64,000 bases of DNA from Glandiceps talaboti (GCF_964340395.1 NC_135554.1:2845001-2909000), one strand, 5' to 3'; shown: positions 1 through 16,100, counted from the stretch's first letter. Notes: generated by a model not told the origin, from the letters alone. Numbers and translations: made by a program.

Positions 1-2905
<2,905 letters not shown>

Positions 2906-3098
2906 CATACTGCATAACAAGTACTTCACAAGGTAAACTACATATTTAGTATTCTAAATCTGTATACACTTTAACTCATAATACATTGTACCTTAAAAAT
3001 ACAGATTACTGGTATTGTCCAATCTAGAACTACACGTGTGTAATATATTTATCTATGAACACTTATACTTGATAATGTTTGTCACCCTTTTCTTTCAG

Positions 3099-3194
3099 GT
3101 CTAACAGCAAGTATATATGCTTATCTGCTTCAATATGGCAAACTGACTCCAGCTCAAGGTTTAATACAAGGAGCTAGTATTACACTAACAATGG
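3099..3194 (+). CDS. NDUFA11: NDUFA11 internal exon (first one visible)
   Basis: The acceptor is tttctttcag at 3089-3098 and the donor is GTAGGT at 3195. The exon starts with two bases of a split Gly codon and ends with one base of a split Ala codon. It encodes LTASIYAYLLQYGKLTPAQG followed by LIQGASITLTM, matching the first transmembrane region of NDUFA11. Confidence 0.92.
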
Positions 3195-6100
3195 GTAGGT
3201 GTTACATTGTACTTGTTGGGAATAACATCTTTTCCAGACATAGTCTCTAATAGTAATGTTATTATAGAAAGATGAGATCTTACAGATCAGTTGATTTCTG
3301 TTCTGTTTAAAACTGGTATATACCATGATACCTAGACATTTTTACCAATAATTTTTATACATTTTTAGGAGATCAATTTTTACAGTGTTAGACTTGTTTT
3401 AGTCTACTGATAGCACACTTGGAAATTTACTTCACTCTAAATCACTAAAGGCGATAATTCGTTATTTAGTCCACTTTCACACTTGATTTTTGAAACGATG
3501 GACCCAGCATAACATTCCATTGAAAAAAATGAACCCAGTGTAACATCACCTCCATAATGGTATTGCGTCTTTCATGACCCATGACCTTGGAAGACGTTTT
3601 TTGTTCATTGCACATGTACAATACATGAAATGGTCACACAACTCCTGTCTAATGCAGTATGATATTACTTACAAGCTTCAATTGTGTCATAAAGACAGAT
3701 TTCTTGCATGAATGTTACAAAAATCATATAAAATGACTCAAAAGGAAGTGATAGCTGATCATTTAAATAATTTAAATGTTGAAATGTTTGAATGTAAGTT
3801 TGTTGGTGTGGACACAAGTTACAGAAGATGTCACCGTGTAATGTACATTGTACTCCAAGGTCAACCAAGAAGGTCTTAATTTGTACATATGCATACATGG
3901 CATGTTATGATGTTTACAGCATTACTTTCTACAGTAAATCCCAAAGGAGTACTGTGAGTTCTAGGAATGTTTACAAGTTGTTTTGATTATTTTGACAAGT
4001 TCACAGTGAAGAATAATCTTTCATAGAAAGTAATGATTTTCAATCAATGACGTAAAAAAATGATAATTCCTCTATTACACTGATGACAATCACCCAAGTG
4101 TTTCTAGTGCTACACACTGATGACAATCACCCAGGTGTTTCCAAGGCCACACACTGATGACAATCACCCAGGTGTTTCCAGTGCCACACACTGATGACAA
4201 TCACCCAGGTGTTTCCAAAAGTTACATACTAAAATTCAAATTGGATAACTTGAAAAGATTGCAAAGGATGTCAATGCCAATTTTTTTAGTATGAATGTAA
4301 GTACTCATGGAATCATACAATAGTTCATGGCAAAGTTACAAAGTGAATGTAATAATTTTTATTATAATAATAATCATTTATTGCACCTCCAGAGGCATAT
4401 AATGTTTGGGAACATGGTTGAACATTTGTTTTAAAAAAATGAACAATAGCAATAAAAAGCAAGCTGATATTCATTTGTTCAAAGATGAAATTAACAAATC
4501 TATATATGACTATTTTTTTAACATGATTGCACTCAATTTGGGTATCATAGGTTTGGATGGTAGGACCATACTTATTGAATGTGAATGTGAATAACCACCG
4601 TGCCACACTGACATACTATAATAGGCAACTGTACAAACAAATTGGGCATTTAATTTTCAAAGTTACCTGCCCATTGGGCAGGTGGGCAAAGAATTAATTT
4701 CGAGGCCTGATACGTACCTGACACAGACTACCATAGTACCAGTATAGGGTTGGCTTAATTTTAATGACTGAAAATGTATAAATTAATGTTGATTTTTATT
4801 GTTTAATACAATATGATTTTCTGTAAAATAAGCCATCAGAAACTACCGTTTGTCATATACTTCAGGGAAGTTGTCGGACCGGCCTGCTGCCTTCACACAA
4901 CATAATTTCACAATTTGACTTTTTTGTTATTGTTCAGACAGTTTGACATGATGGTTGATAGCTTCACATCAAATTTGGAACATATCCTGAGAAAATATTC
5001 ACAAATACACTCAAAATTTATTGAAAAACGGAAGATACTCAACAGTAGTGTAGCAGGGTCACACTCTGTTCTGCGGTCAAACTGTATCACATGACTGGTA
5101 TCCTTGCCCCCTGATCAGACACAACTCTCCACACCACTAGTTTGGTTTTACAACTTTGGTTTCCTTGTTTTGAATAGCTTTCATCAAGCCCTTGCCTTTC
5201 ATAACATGACAATAAAGAAGGCGCAGGGGCTGGCCAAATATTATCATAGTAGTCTTTTAAGTTTTAGTGGAAAATTTTACGTGAACACACGTAGTTTACC
5301 TTTCAAGTAAATTAAATATAACTGGAGTATGTAAGATCCTCCTCTGTAGTCCAAAAAGTCCTTGGCCTAGAGAGCCTTTTGTATGACAAGTCTATTGCAT
5401 CTTAAGGTTTAATCATAGTTGATGGAAGTATTTTGTATTAAGTATTTTCTGTTAACTACCCAAGTAAAATTAATAGCAAAATTCATCTTGTGCCATTTTT
5501 GATGAAGCATGAATAAATTAATTAGTTAAAATGAGTGGGGAAGAAGCAGTGTACTGGTAATAGTAAACAATTTTGACAATGTGATGGGATATCAATTTGA
5601 AAGCAAAGCTTTTGTGGAAATAATGATAATAATGAGACAAAAGATATCCATAGTGTACAATTAGTTAGATATTGTGTTTGTGTTTTGTTATTGTAAGCTG
5701 CTGTAGGAGCAGTGTTTGGGGCTACTACATGTGCTGTTACTGCAGCTAGAGGAAAAGAAAGGAGAATGAACTACTTCATTGGTGGATGTGCAAGTGGAGC
5801 AGTATTTGGTGTGAGAAGTAAGTACAACAGCAAGTATTCATTCACTTGTCTATGAATCCATGTTGTTATCTTTGTAATATGCATCATCATTTCACTGTTG
5901 CTAAGGGTGTGGTTTTCAATAAATAATTGCAGAATAACACCTAGAAACATCCCACCAAGGTTCAACCCATTCACCATGCAGTTTCCAGATATAGGTTTTT
6001 AGTCCCCGCGGACAAAGTCTGGAACGAGGACTTATGGATTGGGTTCCGTCTGTCCGTCCGTCCGTCTGTCCGTCCGCAGCTGTTTCTTGGAGATGCCTGG

Positions 6101-9100
6101 ACCGATTTTTTTCAAACTTGGTACAGGGGCAACATACTATGGCATACATATGCACGTCAATTTGTTTTATGATACGATCCAATATGGCCGCCTAGCAACC
6201 ATTTTGTTTGCGAATTTTCCCTGTCTAAAGCCATAACTCAGACATGCTTTAACAGATCTCATTCAAAGTTGGTATTAGGACAGTGTTCTATGACAGACAT
6301 GTGCATATTCACTGTTGTCATGATACGATCCAATATGGCCGCCTAGCAGCCATTTTGTTTGTGAATTTTCATGTCCAAAGCCATAACTCAGACATGCTTG
6401 AACAGATCTCATTCAAAGTTGGTATTAGGACAGTGTTCTATGACATACATGTGCATATCCATTTTCATTGTGATACGATCCAATATGGCTGCCTGGTAGC
6501 CATTTTGTTTGTGAATTTTCATGTCCAAAGCCATAACTCAGACATGCTTGAACAGATCTCATTCAAAGTTGGTATTAAGACAGTGTTCTATGACATACAT
6601 GTGCATATCCATTTTCTTTGTGATACGATCCAATATGCCTGCCTGGCAGCTATTTTGTTTGCGAATTTTCCATGTCCAAAGCCATAACTCAGACTCCATT
6701 TTCATCGTGATATGATCCCCCATACCCAACCAATCCTTTATTGTTGGAGGCATATTCCATGTCCAACAAGCACACACAACATATCTAAGTCTGTTTGTTT
6801 TAGGTTCACAAATGTTATGGCGTTATCAGAGTAGTGATAATTCCTTAAAACCCAATTATAGCGGGGACTATGTCATTCTCAATGACTTGTTGATCAAAAA
6901 TTGATATTTTAAAACCTAATTTGCATATGGTATCAGCACGTTGTGAATACTTCATCTATACACATACCAAGATGCATCCCCATTAAATTTCAACCCAATC
7001 TGCTTGGTAGCTAGTATAGAGGTTTGAGAATACAGCTACATGTAGTATAGAGGTTTGAGAATACAGCTACATGTAGTATAGAGGTTTGAGAATACAGCTA
7101 GTATAGAGGTTTGAGAATACAGCTAGTATAGAGGTTTGAGAATACAGCTACATGTAGTATAGAGGTTTGAGAATACAGCTAGTATAGAGGTTTGAGAATA
7201 CAGCTAGTATAGAGATTTGAGAATACAGCTACATGTAGTATAGAGGTTTGAGAATACAGCTAGTATAGAGGTTTGAGAATACAGCTAGTATAGAGATTTG
7301 AGAATACAGCTACATGTAGTATAGAGGTTTGAGAATACAGCTAGTATAGAGGTTTGAGAATACAGCTAGTATAGAGATTTGAGAATACAGCTACATGTAG
7401 TATAGAGGTTTGAGAATACAGCTAGTATAGAGGTTTGAGAATACAGCTAGTATAGAGATTTGAGAATACAGCTACATGTTGTATAGATGTTTGAGAATAC
7501 AGCTAGTACAGAGGTTTTAGAATACAGCTAGTATAGAGGTTTGAGAATACAGCTACATGTAGTATAGAGGTTTGAGAATACAGCTACATGTAGTATAGAG
7601 GTTTGAGAATACAGCTAGTATAGAGGTTTGAGAATACAGCTACATTTTGTAGTATAGAGGTTTGAGAATACAGCTAGTATAGAGGTTTGAGAATACAGTT
7701 ACATGTAGTATAGAGGTTTGAGAATACAGCTAGTATAGAGGTTTGAGAATACAGCTACATGTAGTATAGAGGTTTGAGAATACAGCTAGTATAGAGGTTT
7801 GAGAATACAGCTAGTATAGAGGTTTGAGAATACAGCTACATGTAGTATAGAGGTTTGAGAATACAGCTAGTATAGGGGTTTGAGAATACAGCTAGTATAG
7901 GGGTTTGAGAATACAGCTAGTATAGAGGTTTGAGAATACAGCCAGATGTAGTATAGAGGTTTGAGAATACAGCTAGTATAGAGGTTTGAGAATACAGCTA
8001 GTATAGAGGTTTGAGAATACAGCTAGTATAGAGGTTTGAGAATACAGCTAGTATAGAGGTTTGAGAATACAGCTAGTATAGGGGTTTGAGAATACAGCTA
8101 GTATAGAGGTTTGAGAATACAGCTAGTATAGAGCAGTGTTCTCCCTAGGATTTGTTGATAGGATATTGGCTCATGAGCATAAATTAGCATAAATTTATGT
8201 AACAAAATAATTATATTCCTGAGTAACTTAATGATAAAATCAAAGTACATCATAATATCAAACAAGTAGTACATGTACATGTGGCCAAAGGAATGTTGAA
8301 GGCCAATTTATTACTTCAAAATATTAGCACCAATAAGAAACTCATAACAGTTTTTTAAGGTAGCGGTAAAGGCTAGGGCGTCAGTTGAATTTGCATATAA
8401 AAACTTCATAAAAACCTTGAAGCAGTCACTAGAAACTATTTTTCACACGCAAAAAAAAATCCATTCATAGTTAGAGGCACTACACACGCATTAAATATTC
8501 CAACATTGGAGAGTTTTCTATGTAGCTAGGGGGTTTGATACGCCCTCTACGAGGGAAATGGGGAATACATCCACGCCTATAGTAAAGTCCTTCAAACGAT
8601 GGTGTAAACTGTAATAATAATCTGACAGCATTTCGGAACACCACTCTAAAACAATTTGCAAATGAAACTCATCGGATATAAAAAGAAAAACTTACTCGCT
8701 GCGTAATACTAACGTGTCACGTTGCACAATTACTAGCCCAAATCTTGGAGTCCAAAGGTTACGTGTTTACGCATTCAAATTTCAATGATTTATATTTAGG
8801 TTGCTTTGATCATAACACAAATTTGAAAACGCGAAAATTGTTTTTAACGGATGGCAAAATATTTCATCATGTGGGACACATTACTCAGTTTTTGACAGTA
8901 TTAGGTAAATTGACAGCAAACTAAATTCACAATTGCAAGTCAAAACTACATGTACGGGAGTCACTCAAAGTACGGTACTTCCGGTGACCTTGCACTGTAC
9001 AAGTACGCGATTTCTTGTGTTCAAGATCTTTCAATGATTTTCTATCCACACCCCTTGAATGTATGAACGGCTAAAGCTCTTTGATGATGAATATTAAACT

Positions 9101-12100
9101 TGTCCTATTTATAAAATCCATCTGTATTTACCAAAAACAATTGGCATAGACTCGTCAACATACATACAATCACACGACATGTGCTTCCACGTGTACTCCT
9201 CCCCGATCGGGCCGGCCTTCGGGTACAGCGACTTGCTCCAAAGTCGAGCGTACTCTACTACTACGTGGTAGCGATATACCAATCAAGTCTAGTTTTTGTC
9301 TAGCGACAAATTTGTTTGTCAATGACGTCTGTCGATATCAATATTATTTAAACTATCGTGAACAATTCAAGACGTTTTTATCGTGTTATTCTGAGTGAAA
9401 TGAATGTCAACAGCAATTTACGGAGAGGCTGAGATACGTATATGGTATATGTGGACAGTGGCACGTACGTCATGTCAGCAAAGACACGACTACCAAAAAC
9501 TAACTAATTTGACAGAAGACATGTTTATTTGTACAAAACTGTCTAATCAAAATCATGCTTTTACTATGTGTATTGAACTGAGTTTGATGTCACACATACT
9601 GGGTGTTAGAGTTTCTCTTTCACTTCAAGTTCCAGAGCTTGTTGTTGGTACATGGTGTTGCATGTAGCTCTCTGACGGAGGTATCAGTCCTCGATGACTT
9701 TTCCTTATTTTTCTCAGATGCTAAAACTCAGACAGAGCCTTCATGCTTGTTCTTACATGTACCTTCTCTATGTTACTTACTTACTGAGCAAACCATTTTG
9801 ATATTGAATGGCGAATCTCGGCAAAATAACGATTTCTTTGAGCATTTAGTGTAAGCGTAGCATGTGGTATACGTTACTAAAGAACTCGCTAGTGAAAGGA
9901 CTCTACGCATGCGCAGTGTAGTGTCTATTGTTTACGACCCCTTAGCCTAGTTAGATAGTATCACATTCTGGTAGACGTTTGACACGTGTCTTGCTTGAGT
10001 GCTTTTCTACACCATACAATCAAGGACACGCCATATTTATAATCTTTATGTTTACTAGGGGTCTTAACATGTCAGAATGCCAAACACACCAGCGAATTAG
10101 AGCAAAAGAGGTACTGTAAAAAATGCTAAAAATACACGAAAAACATCATTTTTCACCCTTTGTATCCCCTTTTCAAAGCTTTTGATCTACGTTGTTACTC
10201 ATGACAATGGAATGAAACCTTTTTTGGTCGATAAAACGTGATTATAAAAAATTTCTCTCGGTGGTTTTTCGACGTAGCAGGTATACTTCGACAACAAGGT
10301 GTTGCCAAAGTAGCACTCATTTTTTACCGAAATTTACAGTTTTAAAAATTCATTAAAAAAACCGATGATAGATATAGACAAAAACCACCGAGAGAAGTTA
10401 GAAAATTTTATATGGAATATATAAATGCAAAGAAATGATTGAAAGATCATGTAGTTTCCAAGATCGAAATGAAAATATTCAAAAATATTTATTTTTCATA
10501 TTTACTGGTGTCATATTTCATTAATCATAAAGAAACGCAAAATAATAATACTCCTAAAACAATCATATCAAGAAGGATGTTTGCTGCGAGTTTGGTTGCA
10601 ATATCTTTATTCTGACATTTTTTATGATTTTTTTTACACAACAAAGAAATGGGAGAAAAATAGCCTTTACTGCTACCTTAAAGCAGTGTTATTGATTATT
10701 ATTCTTAGGAAAGCTAATGTCCACAGATAAATTAGACTTTCACACAAAGTGTTTGTGTACAGCTATCGTCAGACATCGTGTTAGTCCGAAATTTCGTGAT
10801 ACACGAGACTTACTATACTTCCCTATGGAGGACTTCAAAAACTCGGGATAGTTTGTGACGTTATGGCCGCTATATTGGAAAATCCATGCTTTCAGCGTGA
10901 ACATGAAACTGATAATCGGAGATAACATCGCCACTTTATCAAGAGGTACATTAGTCTATTCAACTCTTTTCATGACATTGAAGAATGCACATGGGAGTAA
11001 ACCAACCAAGCTAATCGCTCTTGGGTTGAGACATACTTGGTGTTATCACTGTTACTCAGTCACTCATAGAAAATTAACTAGACACTGAATGCAAACTTCA
11101 TGAATTTGTTGAACTTTTATAGTTTATAGCAAAATGGCACGGCATGCCAGTTTTGCCTTTGATTTATGGAAAGCTGTTGTACCGTAGTTTGAATCACACT
11201 ACCATTAGCGGGTTACGCATGGTGATGAATTTACATCTATTGTCTATTGCTGTGATTATTGTACATGTACATGATGTATGTTTAGCAAGGGAGTATGTAA
11301 AGCAGGCGAGACATAGTCAAAATAAAGCCCATATCATGTATACAACTGTTGGTATGTTAAAATTTCTCACGGCATTCTTCAGTCGCATCCAATGCATGTA
11401 TTTTTGGTCAATTGAAATCATAACGATTGGTTGATAAGGGAATAGTCTTTATTTGTTTACAACAATGTGGAAACAAGGGAGTAGAAACAATATGTTCGCC
11501 ATTTGTAGGGATTATATTCCATATGCCAATACAATATCCTGGTAAAATGATAATAAACAACTTATCTGTTTATTGTATGGTTATAGTGGTTTGTTATTTA
11601 TGGGACAATATGTTGAACCCAGGCATATTTACACATTTGAGAGTTGTTTCCATGACAATAGAGTGGTTTTTACTCAAGACTACCATTCAGACAATGGGAG
11701 AGGGCCAGTTGCTAATCTGTTTCTCACTTATGTACATTTTGAACATATATTAACATATATTAACATATATTTGCTGGAACATTTTTTGGCTGTTTTGTGC
11801 AGTTTAAAGTATCAGTACGTAATACTCCTGCATAGATATTACTCAGCTACCTACATACAACTCCTTTGGATTTTGCTGGACTAAGGCAAGGATAGTCCCA
11901 ACCGCAGCACAATATTTCTGTAAAATATCAACTAAGCTCTTGATAATAGTTTTGTATGTTTCGGGTCCTCTGAAACAAGGGTGGCAAGTTCTTCTTCAGA
12001 TGATTGCAAAACCTTGAATTTTCTGGAGGAGAAGGTCTGCAACTCACAACAGAGGAAGCCATGTCATGAAATACCATTGAGCGCATGCGCAATGACATTA

Positions 12101-12549
12101 CAAGGCAATTGTTTTCGAACTATTGCCTCCATGAGTAGGGCAATAGTTTGAACATTATTTACCAGAAATGTCATTTCATGTGCAACAGCATTAAAATGAG
12201 TAATAACACATGACAACGTATTGACGAATCACAACACAGCAAATGCACAAGATATGTTAGAATTGTTTACGACTAATGTGCAATATCTGAACTGTCATCA
12301 CAGTAGCCTTATACAGTCTGTTGTTATAGCATTTAGATCACCAACTGACTGGTCCATTATACATTTGTCTGACAGTAATTAGTATTTTAACATTACATAT
12401 CATTAATACTTGACTACATGTATGTTTTGTTGACAGGTCACAGCTATGGTATGGGTGTTGGTATGTGTGTTTCTCTCGGTAGTATTGCTGCCATTTACAA
12501 ACAGGGCTTGATGGCAAACTGGCCAAATCAGTTCACACTCGAAAAATGA
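3099..12549 (+). CDS. NDUFA11: NDUFA11 (complex I subunit B14.7), 3' three coding exons, 5' partial
   Basis: Accessory membrane-arm subunit of mitochondrial NADH:ubiquinone oxidoreductase, a Tim17/22/23-like inner-membrane protein. The coding exons are join(3099..3194,5698..5817,12437..12549). All introns are GT-AG and all junctions are phase 1, so the reading frame is continuous to TGA at 12547-12549. The joined product reads GLTASIYAYLL...TMAAVGAVFGATTCAV...NYFIGGCASGAVFGVRSHSYGMG...NQFTLEK. The segments VGAVFG-TTC, NYF-GGCA-G and R-H-YG-G are hallmarks of animal NDUFA11. About 30 N-terminal residues (the part with the tryptophan-rich start in other animals) are missing. I found no convincing exon in 1-3098, so the first exon is probably upstream of the window. 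The glycine-rich helical hairpins are consistent with several membrane segments. The introns are 2.5 kb and 6.6 kb and filled with repeats. Confidence 0.93.
4077..4225. repeat. 37-bp minisatellite, 4 copies
   Basis: Four consecutive copies of a 37-38 bp unit beginning acactgatgacaatcaccca, with a few substitutions between copies. It lies in the intron between the first two visible NDUFA11 exons. Confidence 0.9.
5698..5817 (+). CDS. NDUFA11: NDUFA11 internal exon
   Basis: The acceptor ends in ..ttgtaag at 5697 and the donor is GTAAGT at 5818. It encodes AVGAVFGATTCAVTAARGKE, then RRMNYFIGGCASGAVFGVR. This is the best-conserved part of the protein (VGAVFG-TTC, then NYF-GGCA-G). Confidence 0.95.
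5840..5995. repeat. Dispersed repeat family A, partial copy
   Basis: Contains a diverged copy of the block ttgctaagggtgtggt ... agaataacacctagaaacatc. It recurs at about 20.54-20.73 kb, and a more diverged relative is at 56.1-56.56 kb. The copy begins about 20 bp after the donor of the NDUFA11 exon ending at 5817. Confidence 0.6.
6001..6869. mobile_element. Non-autonomous repeat element with short inverted ends and 150-bp internal repeats
   Basis: The left end agtccccgc (6001-6009) is the inverse of the right end gcggggact (6861-6869). Just inside the left end is a (TCCG/TCTG)n tract. Then come four copies of a ~150-bp module, recognised by gatacgatccaatatg at 6171, 6322, 6472 and 6622. Because 150 is divisible by three, the modules give a spurious repeated ORF. 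There is no transposase. The element type is unassigned. Confidence 0.6.
7012..8134. repeat. 25/31-bp minisatellite in NDUFA11 intron
   Basis: Roughly 42 head-to-tail copies of a 25-bp unit (tagtatagaggtttgagaat acagc). Some units are extended to 31 bp by an extra acatgt. A GAGATTTG variant marks a higher-order pattern between about 7150 and 7490. The array ends abruptly at the sequence gagcagtgttctcc. Confidence 0.97.
8355..10681. mobile_element. 2.3-kb TTAA-flanked terminal-inverted-repeat element
   Basis: The left end TTAAGGTAGCGGTAAAGGCT (from 8355) and the inverse of the right end (10661-10681) match over about 21 bp with one mismatch. TTAA is present at both boundaries, as in piggyBac-type target duplications. 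The interior has no long ORF, so it would be non-autonomous. The interior is richer in CG dinucleotides than its surroundings. The TIR does not start with the CCY typical of piggyBac, so the superfamily is open. Confidence 0.5.
10253..10397. repeat. 17-bp perfect inverted repeat (foldback)
   Basis: ttctctcggtggttttt at 10253-10269 is the exact inverse of 10381-10397, with a 111-bp spacer. It lies inside the 8355-10681 element and could be a nested MITE or a structural part of that element. Confidence 0.7.
10682..12436. other. Remainder of last NDUFA11 intron
   Basis: No supportable gene. There are several short ORFs without recognisable similarity. A GCATGCGC core (NRF1-like) occurs near 12083, as it does near 9908 in the upstream element. 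I see no transcript start evidence. Confidence 0.4.
12437..12549 (+). CDS. NDUFA11: NDUFA11 terminal coding exon
   Basis: The acceptor ends in ..tgttgacag at 12436 and the stop TGA is at 12547-12549. It encodes SHSYGMGVGMCVSLGSIAAI and then YKQGLMANWPNQFTLEK. The position and length of the C-terminal tail agree with animal NDUFA11, whose tail is similarly short and basic/aromatic. Confidence 0.94.
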
Positions 12550-12893
12550 ACCAAATATAATTAACCTAGATTCAAGTGAAGTTTGTTTGTTTGTAAAGAT
12601 TATATTATTGCTTCAAGAGATGGTATGGCAAACGTTTTAGGCTTTTCATTAGAGATTGGAGTTTTGACCAAGGAGTGCACATTGGTTTTCACCTCATGGA
12701 TGTACATTGTCTAATGCCAGTGTATGTGTACACATAAAGTATTGTACTTGAAAGTAGCAGTATCTTGGTGCATTAGTACAGTGTAATAGGTATCCTGGTA
12801 ACAATTCAATGTTTGTGAAATGTAATAGTGCACTCGCTCAATATCATACGTGAATGCAGAGATTTGAGATCAAAGATTCATTCTTGTATTTGT

Positions 12894-12899
12894 AATAAA
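12894..12899 (+). promoter_or_regulatory. Candidate polyadenylation signal of NDUFA11
   Basis: A canonical AATAAA lies 345 nt after the NDUFA11 stop codon, in an AT-rich stretch. It is the first canonical signal I noticed downstream. No transcript evidence is available here. Confidence 0.45.
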
Positions 12900-13180
12900 C
12901 CTTAGAAGATTAAGATGACAGAAAGCAATGATATCTTCTAAACATTTAATTAAATTTGGAGTGTTTGAGGATACTGTGTCCTCCCTAGAATAGAGAACAC
13001 TTTGTGCAAGGTGCTTTCTTGGAACGACATGTGTACATACCTGAATACAGCACAACTTCCTGTGTGTGTGTGTGTGTATGTTTTATTGAATTGAGTTTAA
13101 CTCATATAGGTGTGCATTCCTAGATATGTTATGTAAGATTTCAATGGATGCAGTTTGATTAAAAATTTCGCACTTTAAAT

Positions 13181-16100
13181 CAGATTGTTGTATCTTATGT
13201 TTCTATTATGTTTCTGTCAGTTTGCTGTATGTCATGTTTCTATCAGATTGCTGTATGTCATGTTTCTATCAGATTGCTGTATGTCATGTTTCTATCAGAT
13301 TAATGTATATTATGTTTCTGTCAGATTAATGTATATTATGTTTCTGTCAGTTTGCTGTATGTCATGTTTCTATCAGATTAATGTATGTGGTGTATCTATC
13401 AGATTGCTGTATGTCATGTTTCTATCAGATTAATGTATATTATGTTTCTGTCAGATTAATGTATATTATGTTTCTGTCAGTTTGCTGTATGTCATGTTTC
13501 TATCAGATTAATGTATGTGGTGTATCTATCAGATTGCTGTATGTCATGTTTCTATCAGATTAATGTATATTATGTTTCTGTCAGATTAATGTATATTATG
13601 TTTCTGTCAGTTTGCTGTATGTGGATTCTATCAGATTAATGTATATTATGTTTCTGTCAGATTAATGTATATTATGTTTCTGTCAGTTTGCTGTATGTCA
13701 TGTTTCTATCAGATTAATGTATGTGGTGTATCTATCAGATTGCTGTATGTGGATTCTATCAGATTGCTATATGTGGTGTATCTATCAGATTGCTGTATGT
13801 GGATTCTATCAGATTAATGTATGTGGTGTATCTATCAGATTGCTGTATGTGGATTCTATCAGATTAATGTATGTGGTGTATCTATCAGATTGCTGTATGT
13901 GGATTCTATCAGATTAATGTATATTATGTTTCTGTCAGATTAATGTATATTATGTTTCTGTCAGTTTGCTGTATGTCATGTTTCTATCAGATTGCTGTAT
14001 GTGGTGTATCTATCAGATTGCTGTATGTGGATTCTATCAGATTGCTATATGTGGTGTTTCTATCAGATTGCTGTATGTGGTGTTTCTATCAGATTGCTGT
14101 ATGTGGTGTTTCTATCAGATTGCTGTATGTCATGTTTCTATCAGATTAATGTATGTGGTGTTTCTATCAGATTAATGTATGTGGATTCTATCAGATTAAT
14201 GTATATTATGTTTCTGTCAGATTAATGTATATTATGTTTCTGTCAGTTTGCTGTATGTCATGTTACTATCAGATTAATGTATGTGGTGTATCTATCAGAT
14301 TGCTGTATGTGGATTCTATCAGATTAATGTATATTATGTTTCTGTCAGATTAATGTATATTATGTTTCTGTCAGTTTGCTGTATGTCATGTTACTATCAG
14401 ATTAATGTATGTGGTGTATCTATCAGATTGCTGTATGTGGATTCTATCAGATTAATGTATATTATGTTTCTGTCAGATTAATGTATATTATGTTTCTGTC
14501 AGTTTGCTGTATGTCATGTTTCTATCAGATTAATGTATGTGGCGTTTCTATCAGATTAATGTATGTCATGTTTCTATCAGATTAATGTATGTCATGTTTC
14601 TATCAGATTAATGTATGTCATGTTTCTATCAGATTAATGTATGTGGCGTTTCTATCAGATTAATGCATGTCATGTTTCTATCAGATTGTTGTATGTGGTG
14701 TATCTATCAGATTGCTGTATGTGGTGTTTCTATCAGATTGCTGTATGTCATGTTTATCAGATTGCTATATGTCATGTTTCTAACAGATTGTTGTATGTGG
14801 TGTATCTATCAGATTGCTGTATGTGGTGTTTCTATCAGATTGCTGTATGTGGTGCATCTATCAGATTGCTGTATGTGGTATTTCTATCAGAGTGCTATAT
14901 GTCATGTTTCTATCAGATTGTTGTATGTGGTGTATCTATAAGATTGCTGTATGTGGTGTTTCTATCAGAGTGCTGTATGTGGTGTTTCTATCAGATTGCT
15001 GTATGTGGTGTATCTATCAGATTGCTATATGTGGTGTCTCTATCAGAGTGCTGTATGTGGTGTTTCCATCAGAGTGCTATATGTCATGTTTCTATCAGAT
15101 TGCTATATGTCTTGTTTCTATCAGATTGCTGTATGTCCTGTTTCTATCAGATTGCTGTATGTAGTGTTTCTATCAGATTGCTGTATGTGGTGTTTCTATC
15201 AGATTGCTATATGTCATGTTTCTATCAGATTGTTGTATGTGGTGTATCTATCAGATTGCTGTGTATGGTGTTTCTATCAGAGTGTTGTATGTGGTGTTTC
15301 TATCAGATTGCTGTATGTGGTGTTTCTATCAGATACTTAGCTGTATGTGGTGTTTCTGACACATTGCTGTATGTGGTGTTATTATCACATTGTTGTATGT
15401 CATGTTTCTATCAGATTGTTGTATGTGGTGTATCTATCAGATTGCTGTATGTAGTGTTTCTATCAGTGCTGTATGTGGTGTTTCTATCAGATTGCTGTAT
15501 GTGGTGTTTCTATCAGAGTGCTATATGTCATGTTTCTATCAGATTGTTGGATGTGGTGTATCTATCAGATTGCTGTATGTGGTGTTTCTATCAGATACTT
15601 AGCTGTATGTGGTGTTTCTATCACATTGCTATATGTGGTGTTTCTATCAGATTGCTGTATGTGGTGTTTCTATCAGATTGCTGTGTATGGTGTTTCTATC
15701 AGAGTGTTGTATGTGGTGTTTCTATCAGATTGCTGTATGTGGTGTTTCTATCAGATACTTAGCTGTATGTGGTGTTATTATCACATTGCTGTATGTCATG
15801 TTTCTATCAGATTGTTGTATGTGGTGTATCTATCAGATTGCTGTATGTAGTGTTTCTATCAGTGCTGTATGTGGTGTTTCTATCAGATTGCTGTATGTGG
15901 TGTATCTATCAGATTGCTGTATGTGGTGTTTCTATCAGAGTGCTATATGTCATGTTTCTATCAGATTGTTGGATGTGGTGTATCTATCAGATTGCTGTAT
16001 GTGGTGTTTCTATCAGATACTTAGCTGTATGTGGTGTTTCTATCAGAGTGCTATATGTCATGTTTCTATCAGATTGTTGTATGTGGTGTATCTATCAGAT

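Noticed and set aside
6283-6687. 134-codon repeated ORF
   Set aside because: Explained by a 150-bp non-coding repeat module whose length is divisible by three.
9404-9854. Two overlapping + strand ORFs (87 and 83 codons)
   Set aside because: No recognisable domain, inside the TTAA-flanked repeat element, and no splice logic with NDUFA11.
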